A program made the translations under genes and the position numbers. From CBFFRJ01 sp051486985 (GTDB lineage Bacteria; Pseudomonadota; Gammaproteobacteria; Enterobacterales; Enterobacteriaceae), in the NCBI RefSeq assembly GCF_051486985.1, contig NZ_JAHVDV010000026.1, positions 1-64,000 of the forward strand: a stretch of DNA of 64,000 nucleotides. Direction: 5' to 3'. How positions within the stretch are numbered: position 1 is the stretch's first letter; each line of letters begins with the position of its first letter. Below the pieces are notes generated by a model. The model saw only the letters and a list, made by a program, of their open reading frames with translations. It made no database searches and was not told where the DNA came from. Positions 35,623-43,728 of the stretch are shown in pieces.

Positions 35623-36693
35623 ATGAAAGAAAAAATAGACGGATTAATTAAAGACGGTCTCCTTTATTTTATCGGCAATAAACTCCCGGATGATTTTTAT
35701 GCTGCGTTCATTGAATGGACAAATATTGCTAATACAACCAATGACCCCAAAGCGCATTATAATATTGCTTATTGCTACAATGTGGGTGAAGGTACACAGC
35801 CCGATGTTGAACGCGCGAAACACCACTATATGCTGGCGCTGGAGGGTGGGGTAAAGGCGGCAGGGCTTCGTATTCTGCGGATGCAGCGAAAAGCCACGCT
35901 GAAACTGCCTGAAAAACTCCAACTTTTTAATAATCGTAATTTAAGTAGTGAAGAGGCGATGCAGCATGTCGCCAGTCTTAATGCGCTGATTGCGTTGGTC
36001 GAAGAGCTTATCAATAAAGGTTGCGATGATCTCAAGTCAGCGGGAGAGCAATTCTTTATTTTGGCAACGCTGCTGGAACTGCATGCGTTGTACAAATCCG
36101 GTGATGTTTCTGCTTATAAAGCACTTTGCCAGGCGCGCATTTCACAGGGATATGAGTGGGTGCTGCCGTTATTAAAAATAAGAGAGTGTCGGGTTGAGAC
36201 CCGAATCGCTTATAGCGCGCAGAAAGATATTGTTGGTCAGGGTGTTACTCGGGGAAACACGGTTCACTATCACAGCGCTAAATACTACCTGGTAAGCTCT
36301 TTTGCTAAGTTTATTAATAGCAGCGATACCGAGCTGGTTGTTTTCGATCGGGCCCTGGGCAGGACGGATGTGCCTGCAGGAAAAACCTTCGATTTTCATG
36401 ATCCGCGCGTCGGCGATAAGGTACATAGCCTGCCGGATACGTTTAATACAGACCGCACCCGCTTTGTAGAGGTTTTCCCCTTCCGTAGGAACCCGCCACC
36501 ATTAACTGAAACCACCGTGAAAGAGTTGCAGTGTGGTTTTGACCTGCCGGAAAAAGCGACCATGGTGGTGACTGAACTTCCTGTAAGCAGTGGTGGTGGC
36601 GGAGGCGCATTGGGCAAAATCGTTCTGCTGGTAATCGTCGCCGTCGTGTTGTTTGTTGCCTGGCAGATCATGTCATCTCCAGGCTACCGATAA
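35623..36693 (+). CDS. Sel1-repeat protein with C-terminal membrane anchor
   Basis: 356 residues from ATG 35623, after GGGGCATTC. Residues about 44-85 hold a Sel1-like repeat (AHYNIAYCYNVGEGTQPDVE then RAKHHYMLALEGG). The middle is unrecognised. A Gly-rich linker SSGGGGGALG precedes one transmembrane helix at the very end (KIVLLVIVAVVLFVAWQIM), so it is probably tail-anchored with its body in the cytoplasm. It sits between the full MCP gene and a fragment of a second one. No function can be assigned. Confidence 0.75.
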   Translation: MKEKIDGLIKDGLLYFIGNKLPDDFYAAFIEWTNIANTTNDPKAHYNIAYCYNVGEGTQPDVERAKHHYMLALEGGVKAAGLRILRMQRKATLKLPEKLQLFNNRNLSSEEAMQHVASLNALIALVEELINKGCDDLKSAGEQFFILATLLELHALYKSGDVSAYKALCQARISQGYEWVLPLLKIRECRVETRIAYSAQKDIVGQGVTRGNTVHYHSAKYYLVSSFAKFINSSDTELVVFDRALGRTDVPAGKTFDFHDPRVGDKVHSLPDTFNTDRTRFVEVFPFRRNPPPLTETTVKELQCGFDLPEKATMVVTELPVSSGGGGGALGKIVLLVIVAVVLFVAWQIMSSPGYR

Positions 36694-36732
36694 AGGGTTT
36701 AATGCGCTGACCGCCCACGTTTCGCCATCCCG

Positions 36733-37023
36733 GAAGAGTCCGTCAGCAGCATTGAGCAGGGCAGCGGCCTGGTGCGCCAGGCCGGCACCAATATGGATAG
36801 GTTGATGGAGAAAGTGGAAAGCGTCAATGTGCTGATTTCAGAGATCAGTTCTTCTAGCGACGAACAGAGCCGTGGCATTGCGCAAATCAACATCGCCGTT
36901 AACCAGCTCGACAGCACAACGCAGCAGAACGCCGCGCTGGTAGAACAGGTGGCCGCCGCCGCCCAGTCGATGGAAGAACAGACGGTACAGCTTGAAAACG
37001 TAGTGGGCAGTTTTAAGCTTTGA
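36733..37023 (+). pseudogene. 3'-end fragment of a second MCP gene
   Basis: Encodes EESVSSIEQGSGLVRQAGTN and so on to SFKL-stop, the last 96 residues of a chemoreceptor signalling domain. It aligns without gaps to 35163-35459 of the intact MCP, offset 1570 bp; I count about 36 differences in 297 bases, mostly at third codon positions. The pattern of silent change indicates it diverged while still part of a working gene. Upstream sequence matches only weakly, so the rest was deleted. It cannot make a receptor. Confidence 0.85.
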
Positions 37024-37031
37024 CCATAAAC

Positions 37032-37059
37032 GATAGCCGACCCGGTCGGGTCGGCTATC
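37032..37059 (+). terminator. Terminator after MCP fragment
   Basis: GATAGCCGACCC-GGTC-GGGTCGGCTATC, a perfect 12-bp stem followed by TCTTTT. The remaining 37060-37482 stretch is AT-rich and shows no gene. Confidence 0.85.
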
Positions 37060-37482
37060 TCTTTTACAGGCAAACATTGAGCCTGTTTTTTCAACTGCAA
37101 ATCGTCTTTAATTGTTTTCCAGCTACTGGTCGGAATAACTAACCTGTTTCTCAGAGATTATCCGCTGAATAAAAGTCTGAAAACGGACTGCATAATTAAT
37201 TTGCTCGCCATATAAATGAATCTTCATTGAATCATTATCTCTGCTTATTTTCCAGGCCATTCTTTCTATTCATTGTTCCTGTTACGGTAAGACGTATGCA
37301 CTTTTCTGATTTTTTTATTTAATTATTACATGATGTTGATTTTATAGTTTTGATGATTAATCATGACCCGCATTTTTACTTCCTCAGCGGAACCATAGGG
37401 TAGTGCCAGTTAACAGTAACGTTTTAACTATCCCGGGCTTTATTATCGTATTGCGGCTATTCAAACAGAATAAGGGATTTTG

Positions 37483-38490
37483 ATGAAAAAATGGAATTGG
37501 AAGTATCTCTCTGACTATCAGGATAAAAAATCTCTCCTGATTCTGTTTTTGATAACAGCCAGCGCCGTGTTTTTCCCGGCTACAGCTGAGGCTTTCTTTT
37601 TTGGAACTTCGTATAATGGTTATCTCACCATAAACGCCGATGATAACATTGAAAAACTTGGCAATGTTACGTCCAGTAATGTGAGTTCAGAGGCTAAGGT
37701 CTGGGCTGAAGGATGGCCGGACACAAACAGTCGAGACAGAGTAATCATTACTGATGTGTCTGTAAATTCAGAGTTTACCAATAAAGGATTTACAGTAGAG
37801 ATGAAAATTGGTTCGGGATCCTGGGGCAGTGCCTCCTCACGTATCTACTCTTGCGTTTGGCCAGACAGGTACTGTTCGGTCTATGGGTCTCCCCATGTAC
37901 AAAAATCCTATACCGAAGGTATTTCGGTAAGGCTTAAACGTAATAGTATGACATCCTATACACCCATCAGGGCGGGTACAAACATTGCCATCGTATGGCT
38001 TGCTCAGTATTCAAACTCAGGGGTTTCTACAGCTAAAGTCTATCTTTATACACAAAGCAACGCTATCACGGTGGTCAATCCGACATGTGATGTTACGGGA
38101 TACGATGAACTTGTTACCTTGCCCTCCGTTATGCGTAGCGATATTCAAAGCCAGGGGCCGGGTCGTTACAGCGCGGCACAGAAAGATTTCAGTATTAAAT
38201 TGCAATGTACGGATAAACCCAAAGTGAGCATTAAATTCAAAGGGGATCCAATGTCAGGCGTTGCGACCAATGACGTACTGACTAATAGTGACACTGCAAA
38301 CAATAATATTGGTATACAGATGGTTTATAATAATAATGCCGTTAAAGTAGATGAAACAATTATGCAGGTTTCAAGCGCCGCCGCCGCCAGTGAAGAACTT
38401 AAATTTAAGGCTTATTACTATTATAAAGGTGGCGAAATAAAAACGGGTCCCGTTCGCTCGCAGGCAGAGTTCTTAGTGTCATATAACTGA
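37483..38490 (+). CDS. Orphan fimbrial-type adhesin 2
   Basis: 335 residues from ATG 37483. A long signal sequence ends near PATAEA (about residue 40). The N-terminal domain contains SCVWPDRYCS, a motif shared with adhesin 3 (CVWPDINCS), so these two are closer to each other than to adhesin 1. The C-terminal pilin-like domain runs TCDVTGYDELVTLPSVMRSD, GRYSAAQKDFSIKLQC, NIGIQMVYNN, FKAYYYYKGGEIKTG and ends AEFLVSYN. Same plan as adhesins 1 and 3; no secretion genes nearby. Confidence 0.75.
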   Translation: MKKWNWKYLSDYQDKKSLLILFLITASAVFFPATAEAFFFGTSYNGYLTINADDNIEKLGNVTSSNVSSEAKVWAEGWPDTNSRDRVIITDVSVNSEFTNKGFTVEMKIGSGSWGSASSRIYSCVWPDRYCSVYGSPHVQKSYTEGISVRLKRNSMTSYTPIRAGTNIAIVWLAQYSNSGVSTAKVYLYTQSNAITVVNPTCDVTGYDELVTLPSVMRSDIQSQGPGRYSAAQKDFSIKLQCTDKPKVSIKFKGDPMSGVATNDVLTNSDTANNNIGIQMVYNNNAVKVDETIMQVSSAAAASEELKFKAYYYYKGGEIKTGPVRSQAEFLVSYN

Positions 38491-38722
38491 CTATGCCATT
38501 GATGTTGTGATTTCGTCTTTTAGGGCACGATTAATGTTCTCTGTCGTTCTTCTTAATGAACGGCAGAGAAGCAAGGTACAAAAGGCGAAGGCGGTGATCA
38601 TCAGCATCACATGTTCACTCTCTCCCTCAAGGCGTGAGCAATCCCGGTAATTTTACGTTTCACAGCGATAATAGCGTGCAATGAGAATAAAACCGTTGCC
38701 GCGATGACAGGGGCCGGCTGAA

Positions 38723-38934
38723 TTTGACGAAGCGTATCGTCGTGCGCACTGGGGCGATATCGCTATTCTGGTCAATAACTCCGATGGCCCGCCGCCTGCG
38801 ACTGCGCAGGGAACGGACGCCGCTGTCTGGCAACAGTAGTTTTCCGTGATGGTCGCTTCGCTGATTCAGCGCACCGATGAGCTGCTGCCCGCCATGCGCC
38901 GCCGTGGCTGGCGGCGCCTTATTACCACCTGCTT
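38723..38934 (+). pseudogene. SDR oxidoreductase remnant with nonsense codon
   Basis: The frame from 38723 reads YRRAHWGDIAILVNNSDGPP, then WQQ-stop-FSVMVASLIQRTDELLPAMR and GWRRLITT. This is the middle of a classical short-chain dehydrogenase (ILVNNAGGPPP, MV.SLI..T..LLP.M, RII). TAG at 38837-38839 probably came from CAG. Coding is cut off at 38932, where the duplicated gor tail begins, just before the catalytic Ser and Tyr. The 5' part is not recognisable upstream. Confidence 0.75.
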
Positions 38935-39139
38935 ACCGCATCGTTACAAACTCTTCTGCCGCCGTCGGGTGAATCGCCACGGTGTTATCAAAGTCTTTCT
39001 TGGTGGCACCCATTTTCAGGGCGACCGCGAAGCCTTGCAGCATTTCATCCATCCCAAAACCAATGCCGTGAATACCGACAATTTTCTCTTCCGGGCCGAC
39101 GCAGACTAACTTCATGCGGCACGGCTGACGGCGAGAGGT
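38932..39139 (-). repeat. Duplicated 3' end of gor (left copy)
   Basis: 208 bp identical at 207 positions to 40536-40743, the 3' end of the intact gor; I see one difference, GGTGGC against GGTAGC. It encodes the last 67 or so residues of glutathione reductase, including the stop. The copies are direct repeats 1604 bp apart with adhesin 3 between them. The near identity indicates a recent duplication. The 39140-39472 stretch to adhesin 3 is AT-rich without a gene. Confidence 0.93.
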
Positions 39140-39472
39140 GACGGTATAATGTCAGGAGCGATCGGCAATGAGGCGTAGAATGTCTAAGGGGAGGTTAAAT
39201 TAGCATTATGGTAATAAAATATTCAGGAGGCCTTAAAATATAACCGGTATTATCAATGTAAGTGCTATTTTTGTTAGTGTTTTCCATTATAAAATCTTAC
39301 AAAATAGTGGATGCTGGATAATTTGATTCTATTTAAGATGAAATATTTATTTGCATTCAAGTTTTCATTTCTTTTTGCCACATTTGCCATGATTAATTTA
39401 TATTCTTGATACAGCCGCGTTCCTACACTTACTTCATGAAGTTTCTGTCAATATTCATAGGAGGGGTGGTCA

Positions 39473-40447
39473 ATGAGAAAAAGGAATGTAATCGGTTTTC
39501 TGCTGGCAATTGCCTGGTGCGCTCTTCTGTTTCCCTGCGCTGCATGGAGTTTTAGTTGTTCAACCCAAACAGTTGATGTGCCGGTTCCTGCATCAACCTT
39601 TACCACCAAAAGCACAATCTTTACTCTCCCCGACGGAGTTATTCAGAATTGTAATGGTTCAGTAAATGGATCATGGCAGGATGCCATGCGGGTAAGATCG
39701 GTACGTTACCACAGCGGCCTGAGCGGTTTTACCCGTACCTTACAGGTGGCTGGCGGTAACAGCTCGGTGAGTACAGGTGCCACGGCCGTGGCGTCGGCGG
39801 AAACCATCAGCTCCAGTAATCTGTGCGTCTGGCCGGATATAAACTGTTCGACAACATCTTACAGTGGCATGAAAGATACATTGGGGATATCCGTCAAACT
39901 GGCGGGTACGGCGGTGACCCTGGCCAGTGGCACCGTACTGGCGACGGTGATACTGGAGCGCCGTTCTGGGGTATCAGGAGGGTTTGATCGAGAAACCTAT
40001 ACCATCACCTTTACGCTACAGGATAAAGTCGAGCCGCCCGTTTATACCTGTACCATCAGTGATTACGATGCGACCATCACATTACCTTCAGTATCACTTA
40101 ACGATCTCGTAAATAACGGGGTAGGGAAATATGCTGCTATTTCAAAACCCCTTAATCTGAATCTGCAATGTAATGATAATACTGACGTCGCTATAACCTT
40201 TAATGCGACGGTATTAAGTGGCACAGATAATGCCATCAAAAATCTTATGGCAGGCAATGATAACGTTGGCTTTCAGCTTTTTTACGGTGGTAATCCGGTT
40301 AAGGTAAATAACGCGCATTTAATAAGGACAGGTGCGTCAGGGGCAACAAATTTGAAATTTGATGTCTACTATTACTATAAAGGTAGTGGGGCTATAACAC
40401 CCGGAGCAATAAAGTCGAGTGCGGAATTCACTCTGGATTATCAATAA
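39473..40447 (+). CDS. Orphan fimbrial-type adhesin 3
   Basis: 324 residues behind a strong AGGAGGGG site. The signal peptide ends near CAAWSF (about 28). The N-terminal domain has LCVWPDINCSTTSYSGMKDT, like adhesin 2. The C-terminal pilin-like domain runs TCTISDYDATITLPSVSLND, GKYAAISKPLNLNLQC, NDNVGFQLFYGGNPVKV, YYYYKGSGAITPGAIKSS and ends AEFTLDYQ. It lies exactly between the two copies of the gor 3' end and is convergent with gor. Confidence 0.77.
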   Translation: MRKRNVIGFLLAIAWCALLFPCAAWSFSCSTQTVDVPVPASTFTTKSTIFTLPDGVIQNCNGSVNGSWQDAMRVRSVRYHSGLSGFTRTLQVAGGNSSVSTGATAVASAETISSSNLCVWPDINCSTTSYSGMKDTLGISVKLAGTAVTLASGTVLATVILERRSGVSGGFDRETYTITFTLQDKVEPPVYTCTISDYDATITLPSVSLNDLVNNGVGKYAAISKPLNLNLQCNDNTDVAITFNATVLSGTDNAIKNLMAGNDNVGFQLFYGGNPVKVNNAHLIRTGASGATNLKFDVYYYYKGSGAITPGAIKSSAEFTLDYQ

Positions 40448-40536
40448 TAAAAAGACCAGAACAGGTTCTGGCCTTAGTGGGGGATGCCGACGATTCCCGG
40501 AGGTGGTGCTGCTCACCTGTCCGGGCTACTGGGCAC

Positions 40537-41889
40537 TTACCGCATCGTTACAAACTCTTCTGCCGCCGTCGGGTGAATCGCCACGGTGTTATCAAAGTCT
40601 TTCTTGGTAGCACCCATTTTCAGGGCGACCGCGAAGCCTTGCAGCATTTCATCCATCCCAAAACCAATGCCGTGAATACCGACAATTTTCTCTTCCGGGC
40701 CGACGCAGACTAACTTCATGCGGCACGGCTGACGGCGAGAGGTCACCGCGGTATACATCGCCGTGAAGGACGATTTGTAGACTTTAACTGACTCATCGCC
40801 GTACTGTTCACGGGCCTGCGGCTCGGTCAGACCCACGGTGCCAATAGGCGGATGGGAAAAGACCACCGTCGGGATGTTATCGTAATCCAGGTGCTCATCA
40901 GGTTTGTTGTTAAACAGACGCTCAGAGAGACGGCGGCCTGCGGCCACGGCAACGGGCGTCAGCTCGACGGCACCGGTGTTATCACCCACCGCATAAATAC
41001 CAGCAACTGACGTATTCTGGAACTTATCGACGACAATGTAGCCCTTTTCATCGGTTTTCACCCCGGTCACTTTCAGATTGAAAGTGTCGTTGGCGGGCTC
41101 ACGACCAATGGCCCAAATCAGGCAGTCCACGGTCTGCGAACGACCATCTTCCAGTTCCAGCGTCAGGCTGCCGTCGGCATTTTTAATCACCGCTTTCGGA
41201 ACCGCTTCTTTGTGCAGTGTCGGGCCTTCGGCATCCATAACTTCCACCAGGGTTTCGCTGAGCATCGGGTCGAAACTACGCAGCGGCGAATGCTTGCGCA
41301 CGTACAGGTGCGTTTCTGCGCCCAGTCCGTTAATTACGCCTGCCAGTTCAACGGCGATATAACCTGCGCCCACTACCGCGACACGCTCAGGCAGGGCGGG
41401 TAATTCGAAGAAACCATCGGAGTCGATACCGTATTCTGCCCCCGGAATGCGCGGATGGCTCGGCCGTCCGCCGGTGGCGATCAGGATATGGTCGGCAGTG
41501 ATCGTCTCACCGTTCACTTCGACCGTCTTCGCATCGACAAAACGGGCGAAGCCTCTGATCACGTCAACGTTGTTTTTGCCCAATACGTTGTCATACGACG
41601 TATGGATGCGGTCAATGTAGGCGGTACGGCTGGCAACCAGTTTTGCCCAGTCGAACTGGTTAATGGTGGTATCGAAACCGTAATCAGGGCCGTACAGGTG
41701 GATAGCTTCACGAATTTGTGCCGCATGCCACATCACTTTTTTCGGCACACAACCCACGTTCACGCAGGTACCGCCAAGCTCTTTGGCTTCGATCAGCGCG
41801 CATTTCTGGCCATACATCGCCGCGCGGTTGATGGAGGCGATCCCGCCGCTGCCGCCGCCGATGGCGATATAGTCGTAGTGTTTGCTCAT
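40537..41889 (-). CDS. gor: Glutathione-disulfide reductase
   Basis: 450 residues from ATG 41889, as in E. coli. This FAD/NADPH enzyme keeps glutathione reduced. FAD motif AIGGGSGGIASINRAA, redox-active disulfide GGTCVNVGCVPKK, NADPH motif VVGAGYIAVELAGVINGLG, and the C-terminal interface His-Pro in TVAIHPTAAEEFVTMR. An upstream in-frame extension is ignored. The last 207 bp are duplicated at 38932-39139; the gene itself is intact. rlmJ lies upstream on the same strand. Confidence 0.98.
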   Translation of the reverse strand: MSKHYDYIAIGGGSGGIASINRAAMYGQKCALIEAKELGGTCVNVGCVPKKVMWHAAQIREAIHLYGPDYGFDTTINQFDWAKLVASRTAYIDRIHTSYDNVLGKNNVDVIRGFARFVDAKTVEVNGETITADHILIATGGRPSHPRIPGAEYGIDSDGFFELPALPERVAVVGAGYIAVELAGVINGLGAETHLYVRKHSPLRSFDPMLSETLVEVMDAEGPTLHKEAVPKAVIKNADGSLTLELEDGRSQTVDCLIWAIGREPANDTFNLKVTGVKTDEKGYIVVDKFQNTSVAGIYAVGDNTGAVELTPVAVAAGRRLSERLFNNKPDEHLDYDNIPTVVFSHPPIGTVGLTEPQAREQYGDESVKVYKSSFTAMYTAVTSRRQPCRMKLVCVGPEEKIVGIHGIGFGMDEMLQGFAVALKMGATKKDFDNTVAIHPTAAEEFVTMR

Positions 41890-41966
41890 ATTCCTTAATC
41901 CTGAACGAGGTTGAAAAGTGTCGAGATTGTAGCGCGCAGCCCAGAAGGTTCCCTCAATCGCTGTGA

Positions 41967-42809
41967 TTACTCGGGTACTATCCAGTTTACGAGAGTATGC
42001 CCGGTTCCGCCTGGCACCAGTGTACGGTGCAGCCACGGCAGTACATTATTCATCTGTGCTTCTAACTTCCACGGCGGGTTAATGACAATCATGCCGGAGG
42101 CGGTCATGCCGCGCTGGTCGCTATCCGGGCGCACCGCCAGTTCAATTTGCAGGATTTTGCGAATGCCGGTGGCTTCAAGCTCTTTAATCATGCGCTTGAT
42201 CTGCGCACGTAGCACAACCGGATACCACAGAGCATAGGTGCCGGTAGCAAAGCGTTTGTAGCCTTCATGAATGCCAGCGACTACCGCCTGGTAATCGGAT
42301 TTCATCTCATAGGGCGGGTCAATCAATACCATACCGCGACGGGAGACGGGCGGCAGTTTGGATTTCAGCTGCTGATAGCCATCGGCGCGTTCTACGCGTG
42401 CGCGCTCATCTTTCTGAAACTCCTGGCGCAGCAGCGGGAAGTCGCTCGGGTGCAGCTCGGTGAGGAAAAGGCTGTCCTGCTCACGCAGTAGCTGGCGGGC
42501 AATCAGCGGCGAGCCAGGGTAGTAACGCAGGGTTTCGTTACGGTTGAAATGGCGCAGTACGTTCATGTACGGCTCCAGCTCAGCAGGCACATCATCCTGC
42601 TGCCAGATACGCGCAATCCCTTCCAGATACTCGCCGGTACGCTCGGCATGCTCGCCAGATAACTGATAACGCCCCGCGCCCGCATGGGTATCCAGATAGA
42701 TAAAGGGTTTATCTTTTTCTTTGAGCGATTCGATGATCAGGCTCTGAACGGTGTGTTTTAAGACGTCGGCGTGGTTGCCAGCGTGAAAGCTGTGGCGATA
42801 ACTGAGCAT
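41967..42809 (-). CDS. rlmJ: 23S rRNA (adenine2030-N6)-methyltransferase
   Basis: 280 residues, as in E. coli RlmJ (YhiR), which methylates A2030 of 23S rRNA. It starts MLSYRHSFHAGNHADVLKHT; the SAM-binding region is YLDTHAGAGRY, and the catalytic N6-adenine motif DPPYE occurs in RGMVLIDPPYEMKSDY. It lies directly upstream of gor on the same strand, as in E. coli. Confidence 0.96.
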   Translation of the reverse strand: MLSYRHSFHAGNHADVLKHTVQSLIIESLKEKDKPFIYLDTHAGAGRYQLSGEHAERTGEYLEGIARIWQQDDVPAELEPYMNVLRHFNRNETLRYYPGSPLIARQLLREQDSLFLTELHPSDFPLLRQEFQKDERARVERADGYQQLKSKLPPVSRRGMVLIDPPYEMKSDYQAVVAGIHEGYKRFATGTYALWYPVVLRAQIKRMIKELEATGIRKILQIELAVRPDSDQRGMTASGMIVINPPWKLEAQMNNVLPWLHRTLVPGGTGHTLVNWIVPE

Positions 42810-43049
42810 GGAGGCAGAGATTCCAGAAAATGAACGTGATTGCGCACAGTTTACCGTAGATTGGGTTGAAATGCCGTTGTCCGATGCGCTTGTTTCAATT
42901 TACTGATGGCGGGCGACACCATTGACCAGATGCCAGACGACGGGGGCAAAGACGATCCGTACCCTGACAGGATGAAAACCGCGCCGCCGTGTGGTTACCC
43001 ACTTTTAAGAAAACGCCACCGCCCGCACACTCTGGCAGCGTCTTACTGT

Positions 43050-43499
43050 TCAGAGCGTAAAAATATTTAGTGCCCGCACGCTGGCTTCGGGGTTGGCGCG
43101 CTTTACCGCCTCCAGAAAGTCGGCGAAATCGGTGTTAAACAGGGTGTAATTGTGGCGAAAACGTACCTGTTTCGTCTGGCCTTCGTTGGTGTAAGTGACT
43201 TTCCAGAATGAGCGGTTATTTACTTCGATGCTTTCACGTTCGACTTTAATTATTGCGCTCAATGGCACCGATTTTTTCACATCCACCTGAATTTCATAAA
43301 AATTCTCTTCATCGAAATAATACGTTGTTGGTAACAACTGCCCACCTTTACCGGGGCGGAAGGTTTTGGTGGGGATAGATATTTTTCGTAAGCCGTTATC
43401 CGCTGTGGCGCCCTTTTTACGACGTCGCCACTTCGGGAAAGTGAGTGCCAGCCCAATCAGCGCCAGCAGCGGCAATATCGTCAGAATGAAATTCAACAT
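43050..43499 (-). CDS. Hypothetical membrane-anchored protein
   Basis: 149 residues. One N-terminal membrane helix (LNFILTILPLLALIGLALTF) followed by a basic patch KWRRRKKG, so the C-terminal 120 residues should face the cytoplasm. That domain is beta-rich (TYYFDEENFYEIQVDVKK, FWKVTYTNEGQTKQVRFRHN) and vaguely PH-like; I do not recognise the family. AAGGAGAAC precedes the ATG. It lies between rlmJ and prlC. The adjacent 42810-43049 stretch shows no gene I can support. Confidence 0.7.
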   Translation of the reverse strand: MLNFILTILPLLALIGLALTFPKWRRRKKGATADNGLRKISIPTKTFRPGKGGQLLPTTYYFDEENFYEIQVDVKKSVPLSAIIKVERESIEVNNRSFWKVTYTNEGQTKQVRFRHNYTLFNTDFADFLEAVKRANPEASVRALNIFTL

Positions 43500-43632
43500 G
43501 TGTTCTCCTTGTCGTTGTTATGACGAGTATACGCATTGATGAAAAATTTATGACCCTGATTCCTTAGTAAGAATCAGAGAGCAGGGCGATGCGGCGATTG
43601 CAGCAATCAGCCGTTGCGCGCAACGCCTGCCA

Positions 43633-43658
43633 TTGAAATCCTCTACACTTAGCCCCAT
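43633..43658 (+). promoter_or_regulatory. Sigma32-type heat-shock promoter of prlC
   Basis: TTGAAA (43633-43638), 14 bases, then CCCCAT (43653-43658), a close fit to the RpoH consensus. It lies about 70 bp ahead of prlC, which is heat-inducible in E. coli. Confidence 0.8.
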
Positions 43659-43728
43659 GCTACAACGTTATGCAGAGCGCCGGATTGTGCGCTTCATTCA
43701 CTTTCTCAAACAGGACAGGACTGCGCAT

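Noticed and set aside
32143..40447. Complete chaperone-usher fimbrial operon
   Set aside because: Only adhesin-like subunits are present; no usher-sized frame or chaperone motif is found between 31377 and 40536.
42906..43073. 55-codon forward frame after rlmJ
   Set aside because: No ribosome site, ends inside the convergent gene, no recognisable pattern.
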